A stretch of 64,000 nucleotides of DNA from Phaeosaccion multiseriatum (lineage: Eukaryota > Ochrophyta, other classes): the NCBI GenBank assembly GCA_965112735.1, contig OZ218953.1:4898001-4962000 (forward strand), written 5' to 3'. The notes beneath the pieces are model-generated. The model made no database searches and was not told the origin of the DNA. It saw nothing but the letters and a program-made list of their open reading frames with translations. The translations under genes were made by a program, and so were the position numbers. Positions 24,409 to 36,330 of the stretch are shown one piece after another (positions within the stretch are counted from its first letter, which is position 1; each line of letters starts with the position of its first letter).

Positions 24409-24847
24409 CTACAGTATCGTCTGTACGTGCATCACCGTTACCGTCACCTTCCCCCTCCCCGTCGCCACCGCCCCCCCCCCCCCTTGTCGGTTCCATGCCG
24501 AGCCTCAGCCGTCGCCTACCGCAGCACACACGTCTTCTTCTGCGTCGCACCCGCATGATTGGTTCCCATGGCCCACAAAGGTCGCGTTGCCCTTCCCCCA
24601 GGTCGAGAGGGTCATGAGCATGACGATGAGAGCATCGGTCTTTTCCTCTGCCTCTGGCAAGTCTGTAGGCGCCAGCGCCAGCCCCTCCCCTCCCTGTCCT
24701 GCTCGTAGGACTTCTTCTTTGCCTCAGAGTGGCGGCGGGAAGGCATGTGCCCTGGCCTACGGCATAGAAGGCCTCTACTAGAAAGCAGCAGCAACCCAGT
24801 CCCAGAAATGACACCAAGAGAGGGGCTGCTGCTTGCAAAAGCAGCAT
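22433..24847 (-). CDS. Plastid-targeted J-domain (DnaJ-like) protein
   Basis: Four exons on the complement: 24847-24227, 24020-23898, 23291-23052, 22645-22433; 398 aa. The C-terminus is a J domain: LLDVDCSSTFEELRSEYRR, then the HPD tripeptide (KECHPDM) that stimulates Hsp70 ATPase, then a helix ending RYHKLTNAW. An intron splits the J domain just after LLD. The first ~30 residues form a signal peptide followed by EAFYAV, an aromatic +1 site typical of secondary red plastids. The central part (FKVFGNYPAPIPDDE... and a Lys/Arg/Glu-rich stretch) matches no domain I know. Exon 1 holds a poly-Ser tract from a CTG repeat. The intron between 23897 and 23292 contains a 5S rRNA gene on the same strand. 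RPA2 ends 117 bp away, convergent. Confidence 0.85.
23548..23556 (-). terminator. Pol III T-run after 5S rRNA
   Basis: On the minus strand the 5S gene is followed within 10 nt by TGTGGTTTTTGG; five Ts are enough to end Pol III transcription. Confidence 0.6.
23563..23680 (-). rRNA. 5S ribosomal RNA gene, inside an intron
   Basis: On the minus strand, 118 nt starting GTAACGGACGGCC and ending GTCGGTGC. It shows the 5S hallmarks in the right order: GGCCAT near the 5' end, CGAGAGCACCC, TCTCGGAAGTTAAAC (box A region), and TTAGTACTACGG then TGGGGGACC (box C region). The ends can pair as helix I with few mismatches. A TTTTT run, a Pol III terminator, follows about 9 nt downstream at 23548-23554. It lies in intron 2 of the J-domain gene, in the same orientation. 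A single copy is seen in this window, with no flanking tandem copies. Confidence 0.9.
23865..23897. repeat. (GTCA)n microsatellite at a splice donor
   Basis: On the minus strand the donor GTGCG of J-domain intron 2 is followed at once by about seven TCAG units. Confidence 0.9.
24374..24409. repeat. (CTG)n repeat within coding exon
   Basis: About eleven CTG units on the plus strand; on the coding (minus) strand they encode a poly-Ser tract in exon 1 of the J-domain protein. Confidence 0.95.
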
Positions 24848-25365
24848 CTTCTTACGCCGCAGCCGCTGCCCTTGCTAGGAGTCAGGATACAATAGGGGTT
24901 AGAGCTTGACAGAATGCGGATGTGCGTCCTTCACGGAAGGGAGCCCCCTTTTTTTTCCCTTTCTTTTGCCTGTTTTTACTCTTAGGCGGGTGGGGGGAAG
25001 CGGCTAAAAGGAGGAGAGGAAAAGAAAGGAGAAGGAGCACTTCCCGGACAGACCCACAGGACGCTGCGCTGTATTACACATAAAATTTACTCGCGCCACC
25101 TTCCACTTTGGTATACACTACTCCGGACGTCGTCTGGTCGTCGGCCCTCTTCTCCCCCGTTCTACGACGTATCTATCTCTAATCCATATATGTCAGCACT
25201 ACAACGGCCGCCCTCCTCCTGCCTGGGGACCTGTAGTGCTTGCCGCGGGGCGACAACTTCACTCTTCGTTTTTTTTTTACTCACTATTCACTTGTTTTCT
25301 CCTCCACTCCCTCTCCTCTCACTCAAACTGAACCTCGGGGCGGCTCTCTCTACTCTTCAGACTCC
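24848..25365. other. Intergenic region upstream of the J-domain gene
   Basis: Between the end of the Patched-like gene and the start of the J-domain gene, both on the minus strand; it should hold the J-domain promoter. No conserved element, RNA gene or long repeat was recognised. Confidence 0.5.
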
Positions 25366-27357
25366 TCAGATCACCTGCTGCACCTTCGTCTCGCCATCCT
25401 CGGGCCCGTAAGCGCCCGGTGTTCCCTCCTTCACCTCCTCCACCTTGCCCGAGTGTAAGATGATGTCTGCGCCGGGGCTCGTCTTGGGGTTGACGATGCT
25501 CAGCAGGACGGGCAGCAAAATCACTCCGCCGAAGAAGCCCACCATGACGAAGATGGCGTAGGTCTGGAAGTAGGTGTTGTGGCTGTATCCATGGAGGGAG
25601 GGGATATCGGGGTGGGGGTTGGGGTTAGAGGATCGGGAGGGCAATTGGGGGAGAGGTGAAGAGACACGTTCATGGCAGCACAGAGAGACACACACAAAGA
25701 GAGAGGGGGGGGGGCGGGGGGGCAAGACAAAGCAGCAGCGGCGACCCGTGAGTCAGAGGAGACCACCACCGCACATCCACCATGCATCAAAGGCTCCTAT
25801 CCCCCCCCTCCACCCCAATCTCTCCACTCTAATGCAGTCATGGGTCATGGGGCTCTACTTACAAGAATTCGATCTTGGAGAACTGGAGAGGCAGCATGGA
25901 GATGAAGGTGGTGAAAGCACCAGCGGCGGTGGGGAACAAAAGCTCCTCCAGGCACGTCGCGATTCTCTGCGTACGATGCATGCATTAGAATGGGCAAGAA
26001 CAGAGAACAAAAGAATAAACCAAACGAATGAGTACGTTAGCAACGGAACAGCAAATCAGCACATCGTATTTTCTTCTGTGCCAACACCAAACGGAGCCCT
26101 GCCTCGCCCCGCCCCCCTCCGCTCCCCCCCCTCTCCCCTCTGTCCCATAGATAGCACTAGATGGCACTTAAGGGTGTGATATAGGGATACTCCTGCCCCT
26201 CTGCACACACACACACACAAACACAAAAACAAACGCACCTGTTGGCCGTCTCCAGCCGCGAAGAGGTAGGCTCGTCCGATGTGCGATGTGAACTCCACAA
26301 TGAGCCCCACCGACACGGCCAAGTTGACAATGGAAAAGCCGGACACAGGCACGTCCAACATGGGCATGATGCCGAAGGAGACAATCACGCAAAGGATGAT
26401 CACCACGCAGAGCACCACGGCCAACAGGAAGGAGCCCTCGAGGAGGGTGATGGTGAAGATGATGGCCGCCAAGGCCAGGCCCAAGATGGTGCCCATGGTC
26501 TAGAGAGAGGTGGGGGAGTTAGCACGCACACACACACATACAAGAGAGGGGTGTTCATTAAGCATGGGAGGAGGAAATGGATACAACGCCCTTGTCTGCT
26601 GTGCAGCTTGCTCACCTCCCAGGTGTATTGGTACTGCGAAAAGAGGATGGAGTCGCCAGAGTAGAAGTACGACGAGCCTTCGTTGCCGTCCGCGTTGTCG
26701 ATCGCTTTACGAGAGCTCGTAATGCCGTTGACGATGTTGTTCACCGATGCTTGGTTCTGTGTGTGTGCGTGTGTGTGTATGTGTAGGTGTATGGGTTAGT
26801 GTGTATGTGGGTGGTATACGGCTGCTCGTCGTGTATGCGTTGGTGGGCAGTAGGTGTGTGCTGAAAGAGGTGATAAAAACGTCTCACGCCAAGCAAGTGT
26901 GTGGTGACCCTCAAAAGCGCACTCACAATCATAATGAGAGACTCCTTCGTCGCAACGAGCACCGTTTCCTCCGTCGCCTGCGCGCAGTCCGTCCACTCTC
27001 CATTGGTCCTGCAAGACTGATCGGCAGCGTACGTCACTCCCGAACCCGTCACCCACTCCAGCCACGCCGGGTAGAAGGCGGCGGCAGGCACAGGGGTCAA
27101 AGGGGTGGAAGCATTGACGCTAGGCAAGAAGGCGGATGAGCTATCTGTGAGCCAGCTCAGGTCGCGGACCGTGAGCTCATCGCTGACCGACCCGGTGTTG
27201 GCTGCGATGCGCTCCTGCACGTTTAGCATCGTCTGTTGATAGTTGGGGAAGTCGGACTCCTCCGTCACGACGAAGGCGGACGAGGCAGTGTAGTCAGCCT
27301 CCTTGATCCTGTTGGGGGCGGGTGGGGGAGGGAGGGGGAGAGAGAGAGACAGGGAGC

Positions 27358-27443
<86 letters not shown>

Positions 27444-30400
27444 GGGGGGGGGGGGGGTATAATAGAGGTCAGAGAGCGGCGGTGGTTTCAGAGAGCACGT
27501 GCAGAGAGCTTCAACGGAGGCGAGGAACATGTGGCTGGTGAGGGGTTGGTGGGTGGGTGGGTGGCGATGGCCATCCCCAGCTACATGCACTCGCACATAA
27601 CAAAACACACAAGAGGCCTAAAAGTGGTGAGCCTACTCGACTTGACAAAAGGAGAGAAATCAAAGGCAGTCGCGTAAGAGTCAACGCGCGCTCATGACTC
27701 ACTCGAGGAAGTCTTGCTGGTAGCTGTCCTTGAGCGCGAAAGTCGAGAGGTGGAGACCCCTTCTCATGTGGTCAAAGCCGTACCACGCAAAGAAGGCCGC
27801 CCCGCCGAAGGAGATGATGCACACCGCTGCCTTGACGATGGGGTTAGCGAGGGTGGGCGCCATGGTGCTGCGCACAAAGCGCTTGGCGTCAAAGCCCGAC
27901 TCGGTAAACTCCTTCTCCGATATGAGTTCCTCTTGGGGCACCTGCTTGCAGGGGGCGTATTGGATACGTCGCTCTGCCACTCTGCGGCAGTCCCAGCACA
28001 TGAGGGGGACGAAGATGAGGTGGAGCAGCACCTGGTGTGGGATGGGGGGGGGGGGGGGATTTGGAGTTTCACACAGAGAGAGACGACGCGGGGAGAGGAA
28101 AAGGGGCCGGAGACGAGAGAGAGGAGGGGGGGGAGGAGACAGAGAGAGATAGAAGAGAGGAAGAGAGGGAGGGGGAGACAGAGGGAGGGCGAGAGAGAAA
28201 AGGAGAGGTCAGAGAGGCGGTGGCTGGAGAGCAACTGCAGAGATCTTCAACAGAGGCGAGGGAGGGGACGAAGGTGAGGGGTGGGTGGGTGGCGACCCAC
28301 CGCTAAATCTATTCGCACGGATCAAAGCACAGATGCCTAAGAGTGTTGACATAACCAGAGGAGAGAACTCACTCCGCCCTTCCTCACTCACTCAACTCAC
28401 TCCCTCACTCATCTTTTCCTTCCCGCCCTCCCTCCACCCCCCCGCCCTCCGCCCCCCCTCCCTCTCTCTCACCCTCTCCCTCCCTCCCTCCCGCCCTCCC
28501 TCCCTCACTCACCAGGATCAGCATGATGGTGATACACATGTGATAGGCGAAGGTGCGCACAACGTTGATGGGCACCGCAGCAGAACAGAGGAAGGCCAAA
28601 GCGTTGCACACACTCGTGATGCACACAGAGGGACCGGCCTTGGCCATGGCCAGCTGGATGCGGACGTCAGGGCGGTCCGAGAACTCCGCTTCGCTCTCCA
28701 GGGCGTAAGCGAGCACTGTGGAACAGTGGCGGAGGCGTGTGCGTGTGCGTGTGCGTGCGCGTGGAGGTGCAGTTACAAGGGGTGTGGGAAGGGGCAAGAA
28801 GACACCGAGGGAAAGGTGAGCAAGATGGGCCGGAAAGGGGGTGGGAGAAGAAGACCTATGCCCAAGTGTGCCCAAGTGTGTGGGTGAGAGGGATGCTGAG
28901 GGTGCCGTAAGAGGCGACGTACGAAGCAAAGTCGCCCCGACAGCGAGGCAGATGCCGACGTGTTTCCAGCACTCACCGAAGAAGTCGTCAATTCCGAGGC
29001 CGAGGGCAAGGAAGGGCACAATGTTCATTGACACAGGTGTTGCCTTTGTTTTGTGCAACGTCACAAGGACAGGACGCAAAGCAAAGCAAGAAAGCAGAAC
29101 GGCACGCAGGGGGCAGGCACAGCGGGACAGCAGATATGGTCAGATGCGCGGAGCTCCTCTTCAAAGGCGGTCGTGCGCCGTCAGAGGAAGGAAGGAAGGA
29201 AGGAAGGAAGACACACGCCATTCTGTCCTGGTGCAGGGCAGGGCAAAGCACGCCAAGGAGGTGCAACGGAGAGGGAGAGGGAGACGGGCGCTGAGTTTCG
29301 TACCAAGATGTCAAGCGCCCCAATGGCTCCGAAACTCGCGATGATGGCACCACAGGTGACGAGGAAGCCACCAACGCCAAGGAGGGAGCGGCTGTACACA
29401 GATGCGGCCTTGGGGTGGGCGCAACTGAAGGAGGTGAGCGTGATGATGCTCACAAAGATCATGACCACTACGGCAGAGACGAACAGTTTCTGCGGCGGTT
29501 ACGCGGCACGACAGTTTGGGGAGGGGAGCGGAGGAGACGGAAGGGGACGGGGGCGAAGGAAGGAGGGTGCTTGTCGTGAGAAAAACAACATCAGCACGGA
29601 GAAAACGAGACATACCGAGAGAGAGAGGAAGAGAGAGAGCATGAACGAGAGAAGAGACAGACAAGAGAAAGAAAGGGAGGGAGAGAGAAACGCTGTTCGC
29701 CGTAACCGTCGCATTCGTACTGGCCGCGGGTAGCAACGCAGCAACGTACCAGTTCAAGGCTTTGTGCATCCTCGATCATGTCAAAGGCGCTCTCAAAGGC
29801 GAAGAAGTTGAGTGTGGTATCCCCGTGCTCCTCGCCCTCAGCAAACATGGAGCCCGCCGCTCGGTCGTGCGCCTCGGACATTTTGGCAATGTAGGCTCTC
29901 TCCCAGCCAATCACCACCTCTTCTCGACCTTCCAGGGAGGTGATGCCGTTCTGCTCCATGCTGTTGGCAAACAGCGGGGCGTCGATGTTGAAGTTGTTCA
30001 TGATGGTCATAAAGTAGCTAATGCTTTCCACGGGGCCAATCTCCGCGTTGCTGGTCGCGCTATCCTCAGTCCTGTGTTGGTGCGAGTGAAGGTGTTGGTG
30101 CGTGTGTGTGCGAGTGAAGATGGTGTTGCGTCCATACGCCCGAGGTAAAGCAGGTAAGCAAGCAGCGAGAAGGGTGCACAAATTAGGCCAAAAGCCAGGC
30201 CACAAATAAGGCCAAGAGCCAGGGAAAAAATTAGGCCAAGAGCCAGCGAACAGAATTGGCCAAGGGCCAGGGAACAGGGAAGGGACATGGTGCTATCGTA
30301 GAAGGACGACAAGCGCAAGAGAAGGGCACAAGGACACCCAACGAACCAACCAACCAACCCACCAGCCAACCAACCAACCGACCGCTCACTTACCCGTCTT

Positions 30401-32970
30401 GTTCGATGTCGGCCATGATGAGTTCAGAGGCGATCTGCGTGCCGCTCCACGTCAAGCAGCAAGGAGCGCCTCGCGCTACACAGGAGCCTTGGGAGGGGAG
30501 GGGAGGCAGGACAGGCAGGACAGGCAGGACACAGACACACGAACGGTGAACGATGACGCGATGAAGCGAGGAGGATGAGAGTGACGAGGGTTGCACAGCA
30601 CAACGCCGCACGTGGGGTGGGGGGGGAGCGAAGAGCCTACCAGTAGGGTTTGACACGCGCAAGGTGCCAGAAGGGGCCAATCTCCCTTCTCCCCATGTAT
30701 CTGTCACCGCCACTGCTGCGCGCTGCTGCCGCCAGTCACTACTGCCATGCCGCTGACTCTGGCCACTACCCTGCTGCAGCTACTACTTGTACTTGTACTC
30801 ACTCGCCGGGAGGGTGCCTTCTCCGGTGTTGGGGTTGGCGTTGTCTACGGCGGAGGTGAAATGCGCAAGAAGGTCGGCTTCATCCATGTCAGCAAAGCTC
30901 TGGCGCCAGCGGTAGCCCCACGTCCAGAAGAGACCAGTCACACTGGTGAGGCGCTGAGCAAGGGTAGCGCCTGTTGCCGCGCCCTTGGCCGCCGCTACCT
31001 CCTCTATTGTAACGATGCCAGAGTATCGAGACGGAGGAGACGGTTTGGTTTAGAGGCCAGAGCGAAAGGTGGGGGGGGAGAGGCACACAGAGTGTGGGAG
31101 TCAGAGCTTAAGCTGGGTCCAGGGGAGCAGGGCGTGGAAGAATGGTGCTGCTTTTGTACTTGTCGCAACGTGTGAACGATGCATTCGCACCTGCGTCACC
31201 CATGGCGGTAAAAACGGCCTCAGCGGTTGCCGCAGACTCGGCTTCGAAAGCGGCCAAGCAGTCATCTGAAGAGTTGGGGAGTCGTTGCACGAATCACAGA
31301 CGGCGCAGCCGAGAACAGAAAGAGATTCACAGGCAAGTGAGTAGCAGCGAGTGGAGAAGCAAAACACGTCCTGCATTGGCACAAGAGCACCGGAAGGCCG
31401 GGGACAAGTCACTCGTACACACCTCTGTTCTCGTTAAAGAAAACGAAGTCCACCCACTCGTCCAGCTCCTGGAGACTGGCGGGGTAGCCTGTTTTCCCCT
31501 CGCTGAAGCAGTCAAGATGGGAGAGTCTGTGGAACACCAAGGAACAACGTGCAGAACCGAGGAACATCAACAACGAGGAACACCGGCAAGCCATAGGGGG
31601 GGGGGCGGTGGCACGGGGGGGAGAAAGTGAGATCACCGCCTGAGGAAGGAGATGTAAGGAGTTTTCAGGCTGCACTCTGTGGAGACTAGCGCTCCCCAGG
31701 GACCTGACCTAAGCCAAGCGCTAAGATTGGCTCACGTCCCTGGGGCTCCCAAACCTCCACAACACAGAGCCCTGCTTCGTTCTTTCCCCTTTGTCAGTCA
31801 CCTCTTGCAAGGAAAGGCCCCGATCCCCCACCCATCCGGCAGAGGAGTGCTGGGCTCCGGGATCACTCCAAGGGGACTGACGGAAGCTCCGCCGCTTGAG
31901 GCCACGCAGTCTGCGACTTGCTTGTAACCGTAGGACATGAAGTTGCCGCCGTCGAACCAACCGATGGCTGGGGGGGGAGTTGGAAACCAAAAGAGAGAGT
32001 CAGTGTAAGTAAACACGCTAAAGAAACGAAAGTACCAAAGCAATTTGTGGAGAGCTTACGTGAGGCAGAGTTGTCGAAGGGCTGGAACACGGCGGGCACG
32101 CTCGGGCGCTCGCAAACGTCGTTGATGTCGTAGACCTGGCCGTCGACCGTCACAGCCACGTCCCTGGGAAAGGAAGGGGACAAAAACACGACAACAAGCT
32201 GAGGGAAAGGAGAAGAGAGACTCCACCCCAAGATGCTACCCTCACGCCCTCCCCATGCGTAGGTCCTCTTCGGCTCCACCCGCCACACGCACGCACTCAC
32301 GTGTCCTCCTCGTACACCGAAGATACGGCCGCTAAGGAAGCGGTCATCACCTCGGGTGTGGCACTATTTCCACCGTCCCGACTGGACATGAGAATGTTCT
32401 CCACCCGCGTCACGCCCCCGAAGTGCTCATCTTGGGTGGTAGGGGTGGGATAGATTTCGGGTTAGAGTTAGATATGTGAGGGGAGTTGGGTCACCAAACA
32501 TCGGTGGTGTGATGCGAGGCGCAGCTCCTGTGATGGAGAATGGACAATCCTCAGGAGGGGGGGGGGAGCTTCTAACAACCTCTGCACATGCTCCTTCCCT
32601 TCTTACCAAAAATCAATCTTTCGTCGTCAAGCCGCTCCCCACGATACTGTTGTCGTGGGAAGGGGAGGAGGGGGGTGGTTCTAGTTTAGGCACAAGCTTA
32701 CCGGGGGGGGGTATGTGAGAGAATGAGCACGAGAGAGGCAGGGGCACACACAAAGATGGAGACCACGAGATGGACATCTCTTCCCAACTTCAAACCCACC
32801 TGCCACAGATCATAGTAGTTGGACGTCTGATCGAAGTTGATGAGGCCGATGGATAAAAGCGCAATGAGCAAGAAGCCGGCGAGCACAAAGGGCCAGGACC
32901 GCGTATAGCAGGCCTTGGCGTACGCCGCGTAGCCCTTCTGCACCTTCGTGTTGAAGGCCGCATAGAACAT
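25366..32970 (-). CDS. Patched/NPC1-type sterol-sensing membrane protein
   Basis: Eighteen exons on the complement: 32970-32800, 32425-32301, 32163-32060, 31967-31802, 31526-31423, 31265-31191, 31003-30803, 30475-30394, 30071-29750, 29489-29304, 29043-28977, 28715-28513, 28031-27703, 27308-26927, 26756-26616, 26499-26239, 25966-25863, 25582-25366; 1079 aa, phases consistent throughout. An RND-superfamily protein: one N-terminal helix (FVLAGFLLIALLSIGLI), a large luminal loop, a five-helix sterol-sensing-like block (AVVVMIFVSIITLTSF to FAYHMCITIMLIL, with PFLALGLGIDDFF), a second loop, and a C-terminal five-helix block ending FGGVILLPVLLSIVNP. Members move or sense sterols and other lipids. 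The second exon's acceptor is weak and could shift by a few residues. No signal peptide beyond the first helix. Confidence 0.88.
27308..27460. repeat. (GA)n and poly-G tract in intron
   Basis: About 70 bp of GA repeat (27363-27433) followed by about 24 consecutive G, in the intron between exons at 27703 and 27308 of the Patched-like gene. Confidence 0.9.
30178..30275. repeat. Degenerate GGCCAAGAGCCAG minisatellite
   Basis: Four imperfect copies of an AATTAGGCCAAGAGCCAG-like unit of about 22-26 bp, in an intron of the Patched-like gene. Confidence 0.8.
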
Positions 32971-33478
32971 GGTAGCGCCTCCTTGCTGAAAGGCGGCTTA
33001 AAAATCCCCCCTCACGCAGCCTTACTGACGACTAAAAGCCCTTGCCCTCCAACGATATGGCTCCTGCAGCCACTGCGTCCTCCACGGAGCTGCTGAGGAC
33101 GAGCAGGGCGTGCACCAGGCTTGGCAGCCTCACGGCCACAACTCTTCTTTTCGAATCCTCGCTCGGTCCGAATGGATCGAATGCGAAAATTTTCGAGCGG
33201 AGAAAGGCTTTCTGTGTCCGGTGCCTGCCTGCCTAGATGGAGGCTCCTGGTCGGCCAAGGTGGCAGCAAGTCTTTGACAAGGCTGCTATGAAGCAAGCGT
33301 TCCTCTTTTCTTTGTTTTGTGTGCCACTGGTGTGGGGCTTGCCAGCACATTCAACTTCAAGGTCCGGCGCCGGGTACTGGAACTGAGAACTGAGAATTGT
33401 GAAATGCAAACTCAAACTGTAACTGTACGATTTTGAGCGGGCACATGAAAAAAATTGGTCCGCGCGTCATTAAGCGTG
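32971..33478. promoter_or_regulatory. Divergent intergenic region
   Basis: 508 bp between the start codons of the Patched-like gene (-) and the coiled-coil gene (+); promoters of both should lie here. No TATA box or repeat stands out. Confidence 0.35.
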
Positions 33479-35884
33479 ATGCACGAGTCCTTGGATGTGG
33501 TACTGCTGCTCCAGCAGGAGCAGAGGACTCTGCAAGCGGCCTGCGTGAAAGTTCAGCAGCTACTGGAGAAGGGGGGCGAAGGAGCGGCGCTAGCAGGCTC
33601 TGGCTTCCTCGAACTCAGTGCGGGGGAGAAGAGGAGGGAGGAGAAGCGCTTGCTCGCTTCCGTGGAGAAGGCAGCCTGGGCGAGGATTCATGAAGAGAGG
33701 GAGGAGCTACAATGTCGCTTGCGAGAAGGTGTGGCCGAGATGGACAAGCTGAACAAGGTCAGGGGCGAAGCGAACAAGGTTCGCAGCGCGTGCGCCAGCA
33801 ACGCCAAGCTGAACGTTTTCCTGCAAAAGAGGGTGGCGCAAATACGGCGGCAACGCCTCGTCCGAGAGAAGAAGAGCGGCCGAGAGTACAAGAATGAGGG
33901 AGAGGCACATGCCAGTCTGCAGGCCGCAAAGGAGGCGATTCGGGGAAAGAAGAGAGAATTGGCTACGCTGGAGAAGCAGCAGGAAGAGATGAGGGCTCAG
34001 TGGATGGCGCTCATGGCTCAACACGAAAAGGTTCGACTGGCAGATGCCGAGGAACTTCGGACGAGGGCAAGGAGGAGCCCCAGGCGGGCAGCGGGGAGGC
34101 TTGCAGCCTCTTCGGTCTGCTCCGTTCGATCGCGAGTCGCGGATGGTGAGGAGACAACAGATCGGCAGACAGCTGCTGCTGATGTTGCCGATGGAGAGGA
34201 CGGCCCTACAAGTGTGAGGTCTATAGAGACACGAGAGGCGACGCTTTCGGCTGCTCCGAGTGACAAGGACGATGGGTTGGAACATGAGCCTACTGAAGGC
34301 CCAAAATCTCTTGACGTGCTCGACGACGACGCTGCTGCTTCCCTCACACAGAGCATCGAACTTGAAGGATCCACCAGTGTGGTGGAGAAGGAGATGGAAG
34401 TATCTCCAGGACGGAAGGAGTGGAAAAGAAATTGGCGGGCGTCAAGGTCGTCCATTGCCTCCATTCAGCTCTCCTCCCTCTCGCTGTCCACCTCCCTGGC
34501 GTCTTTGATATCCAACCAGAGTAGTCAAAAAGGTTTGGAATACTCTTCGCCTGGCAAGAGGGTTGGCTGCAAGGAGTCCGTTACTGCTGATGGCCACGGA
34601 GGAAAGCGGAAGCGAAGAGCGCCGCAATCGCAGTCGCCAGCAGCGGCAGAGGCGGCGAAAGTGAGGGACATTGCTAGTCTTCTTGAAGAGGACAAGAGAA
34701 TCCTGAAGACTGTTGTTCTCAAGCTCGAGCACAAGACAAAAGACTGTTCTGCGCTCTGCAAGGAGCTGAGGAAGGACCACTTGCACGCCGTGTGCACCTT
34801 GCATAAGGCCAACCAAAAGCTCCGAGACGAGCTCAAACTGTGGGACAGGAGGATAGATCGGGTGGCGGAGGAAAGGGCCATGGTGCGCGAGATTTACCTC
34901 GAGAGGAAGGCCAACGGGTCCTCCTTCGACCTCGGTCTCGCCATGTACGTGAATTTGTCTTCATTCTGGCGAGGGCACTGCGTATTTACGTATGTGTGTG
35001 TGTGTGGGGGGGGGGGGCATGTCGCCACGACCCCAAACCGTTGTGGATGATTGTGTGCTTTCTCGCTCGTCTTGTCGGGTGTCGCTCCTTGGAAGGGTGG
35101 GATGGGTCTTGCGCTTACCTGTCTCGGGCTCGCTCCCACCATGGACTGCCCAACCTCGCTCTCTCCCATCTCATCTCATCCCACCCCACCGTACGTTCGG
35201 CATTACTCTCCTCTCGATGGCACCCCTTGTCACAGGCAAGGCGTAGTCAAGTTCGCCCGTGCGTTCACGAAGATGAGTATGCTCGACAAGCAGGCCAAAG
35301 CCAACGCCCGGGAAGGAGGAGGGGGGGAAGCTTGCCAAGCGTCTGAGGCGGAGCTGCTGGACCACCACGCGGTAAACAGGCGGGCACAGGGGGCAACAGA
35401 GGCGGGTCGCGTTGCAGCTGGGGGGGCTGGGAAGGAGGGGGAGAAGAAGTACATAAAACCTTTACGGCTGCCTGCCCATAGCAACCTGCTACGTGGGGAG
35501 GAGAAACTACAGCGGCAGCGACCGCAGCCCTCTTGTGCAGCAGTCAGTGGGTCCAGCGCGAGAGCAAATCGCCGGGCGGGAAGGAGGAAGTCTTCACGTC
35601 CTGCAACAAAGACGCTCGGTGCTCGAGAGAGTGGTGGAGTGCTCGGGGGGGGAAAGGACCCGGCACGCACCACAGCGACGACGACGAGCCCGATGCTGGA
35701 GGGCAGTAGTTCGGCTCCCGTAACAAGTACAGCCCCCTGTGTGCCAAAGCTGAAGCTGCAGCAGCAGGGGCGGCGGCAAGAGCCGATACGAACGGATCGC
35801 GCTGGACCGGAAGAGAGTGACGGGGGGGGGGGCGGAGCATTTTTTGTCACACAGGGAGGATTGGGCAGCAAGACGGAAAGATAG
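33479..35884 (+). CDS. Coiled-coil protein of unknown function
   Basis: Two exons, 33479-34944 and 35236-35884 (phase 2 junction), 704 aa. The ATG at 33479 is the first in frame after an upstream stretch lacking ATG. Residues about 10-200 are Glu/Lys/Arg/Leu-rich with heptad spacing, a coiled coil; a second coiled coil (about residues 400-480: EEDKRILKTVVLKLEHKTKD...) precedes the splice. Between them is a Ser-rich low-complexity part. The exon 2 product opens with VVKFARAFTKMSM and then becomes basic, Gly/Arg/Ser-rich and probably disordered. No enzyme motif or targeting signal. It may be a cytoskeletal or scaffold protein, but that is a guess. Confidence 0.75.
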
Positions 35885-36330
35885 GAAGCTACAGACCCGC
35901 CGCATGCCCTGTCGTCCTTGGCGGGCGGCAAGGCGTATGGGCCGGTCAATTCTTCTTTTCTTTCTGTTTTTCTCTCTTTCTGCCTTTCTGTCTTTCTCCG
36001 CTGCCCGCGGTGGTGTGGCTGCGCCGACACCCTGTGGTCCTGCTGGACATGAGGCAGCACAGACCTACTGGTAGCCTAAGAAATGAGATTGAGGGTGTAG
36101 CAGTTAGCAGGCAGGCAGGTAGCACACCCTAACCCCCCCCACCCCCCCCCCCAAAGCCGGCTGACGCTGGGGATAGCAGATAGCACGCCGGCTGGCGCGG
36201 GCGATAGCAGACAGCACGCACGCACACACGCTTACCCACGATTCCACACAGGTGTATGGGCATGCTTTAATGACTGGCTGGGCCCGAATTATTAGCGCGC
36301 GCTTCAAAATAAAACAACCCAATTCGTATA
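35885..36330. other. Intergenic region with hairpin repeat
   Basis: Spacer between the coiled-coil gene and GTP cyclohydrolase I. It has a C-rich run at about 36131-36152 and two units of the hairpin repeat at about 36157-36218. Confidence 0.6.
36157..36220. repeat. Interspersed hairpin repeat, locus B (2 units)
   Basis: Two ~31-bp units related to locus A: GCCGGCTGACGCTGGGGATAG... then GCCGGCTGGCGCGGGCGATAG..., each followed by CAGATAGCACG or CAGACAGCACG. The hairpin is partly decayed. Confidence 0.8.
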
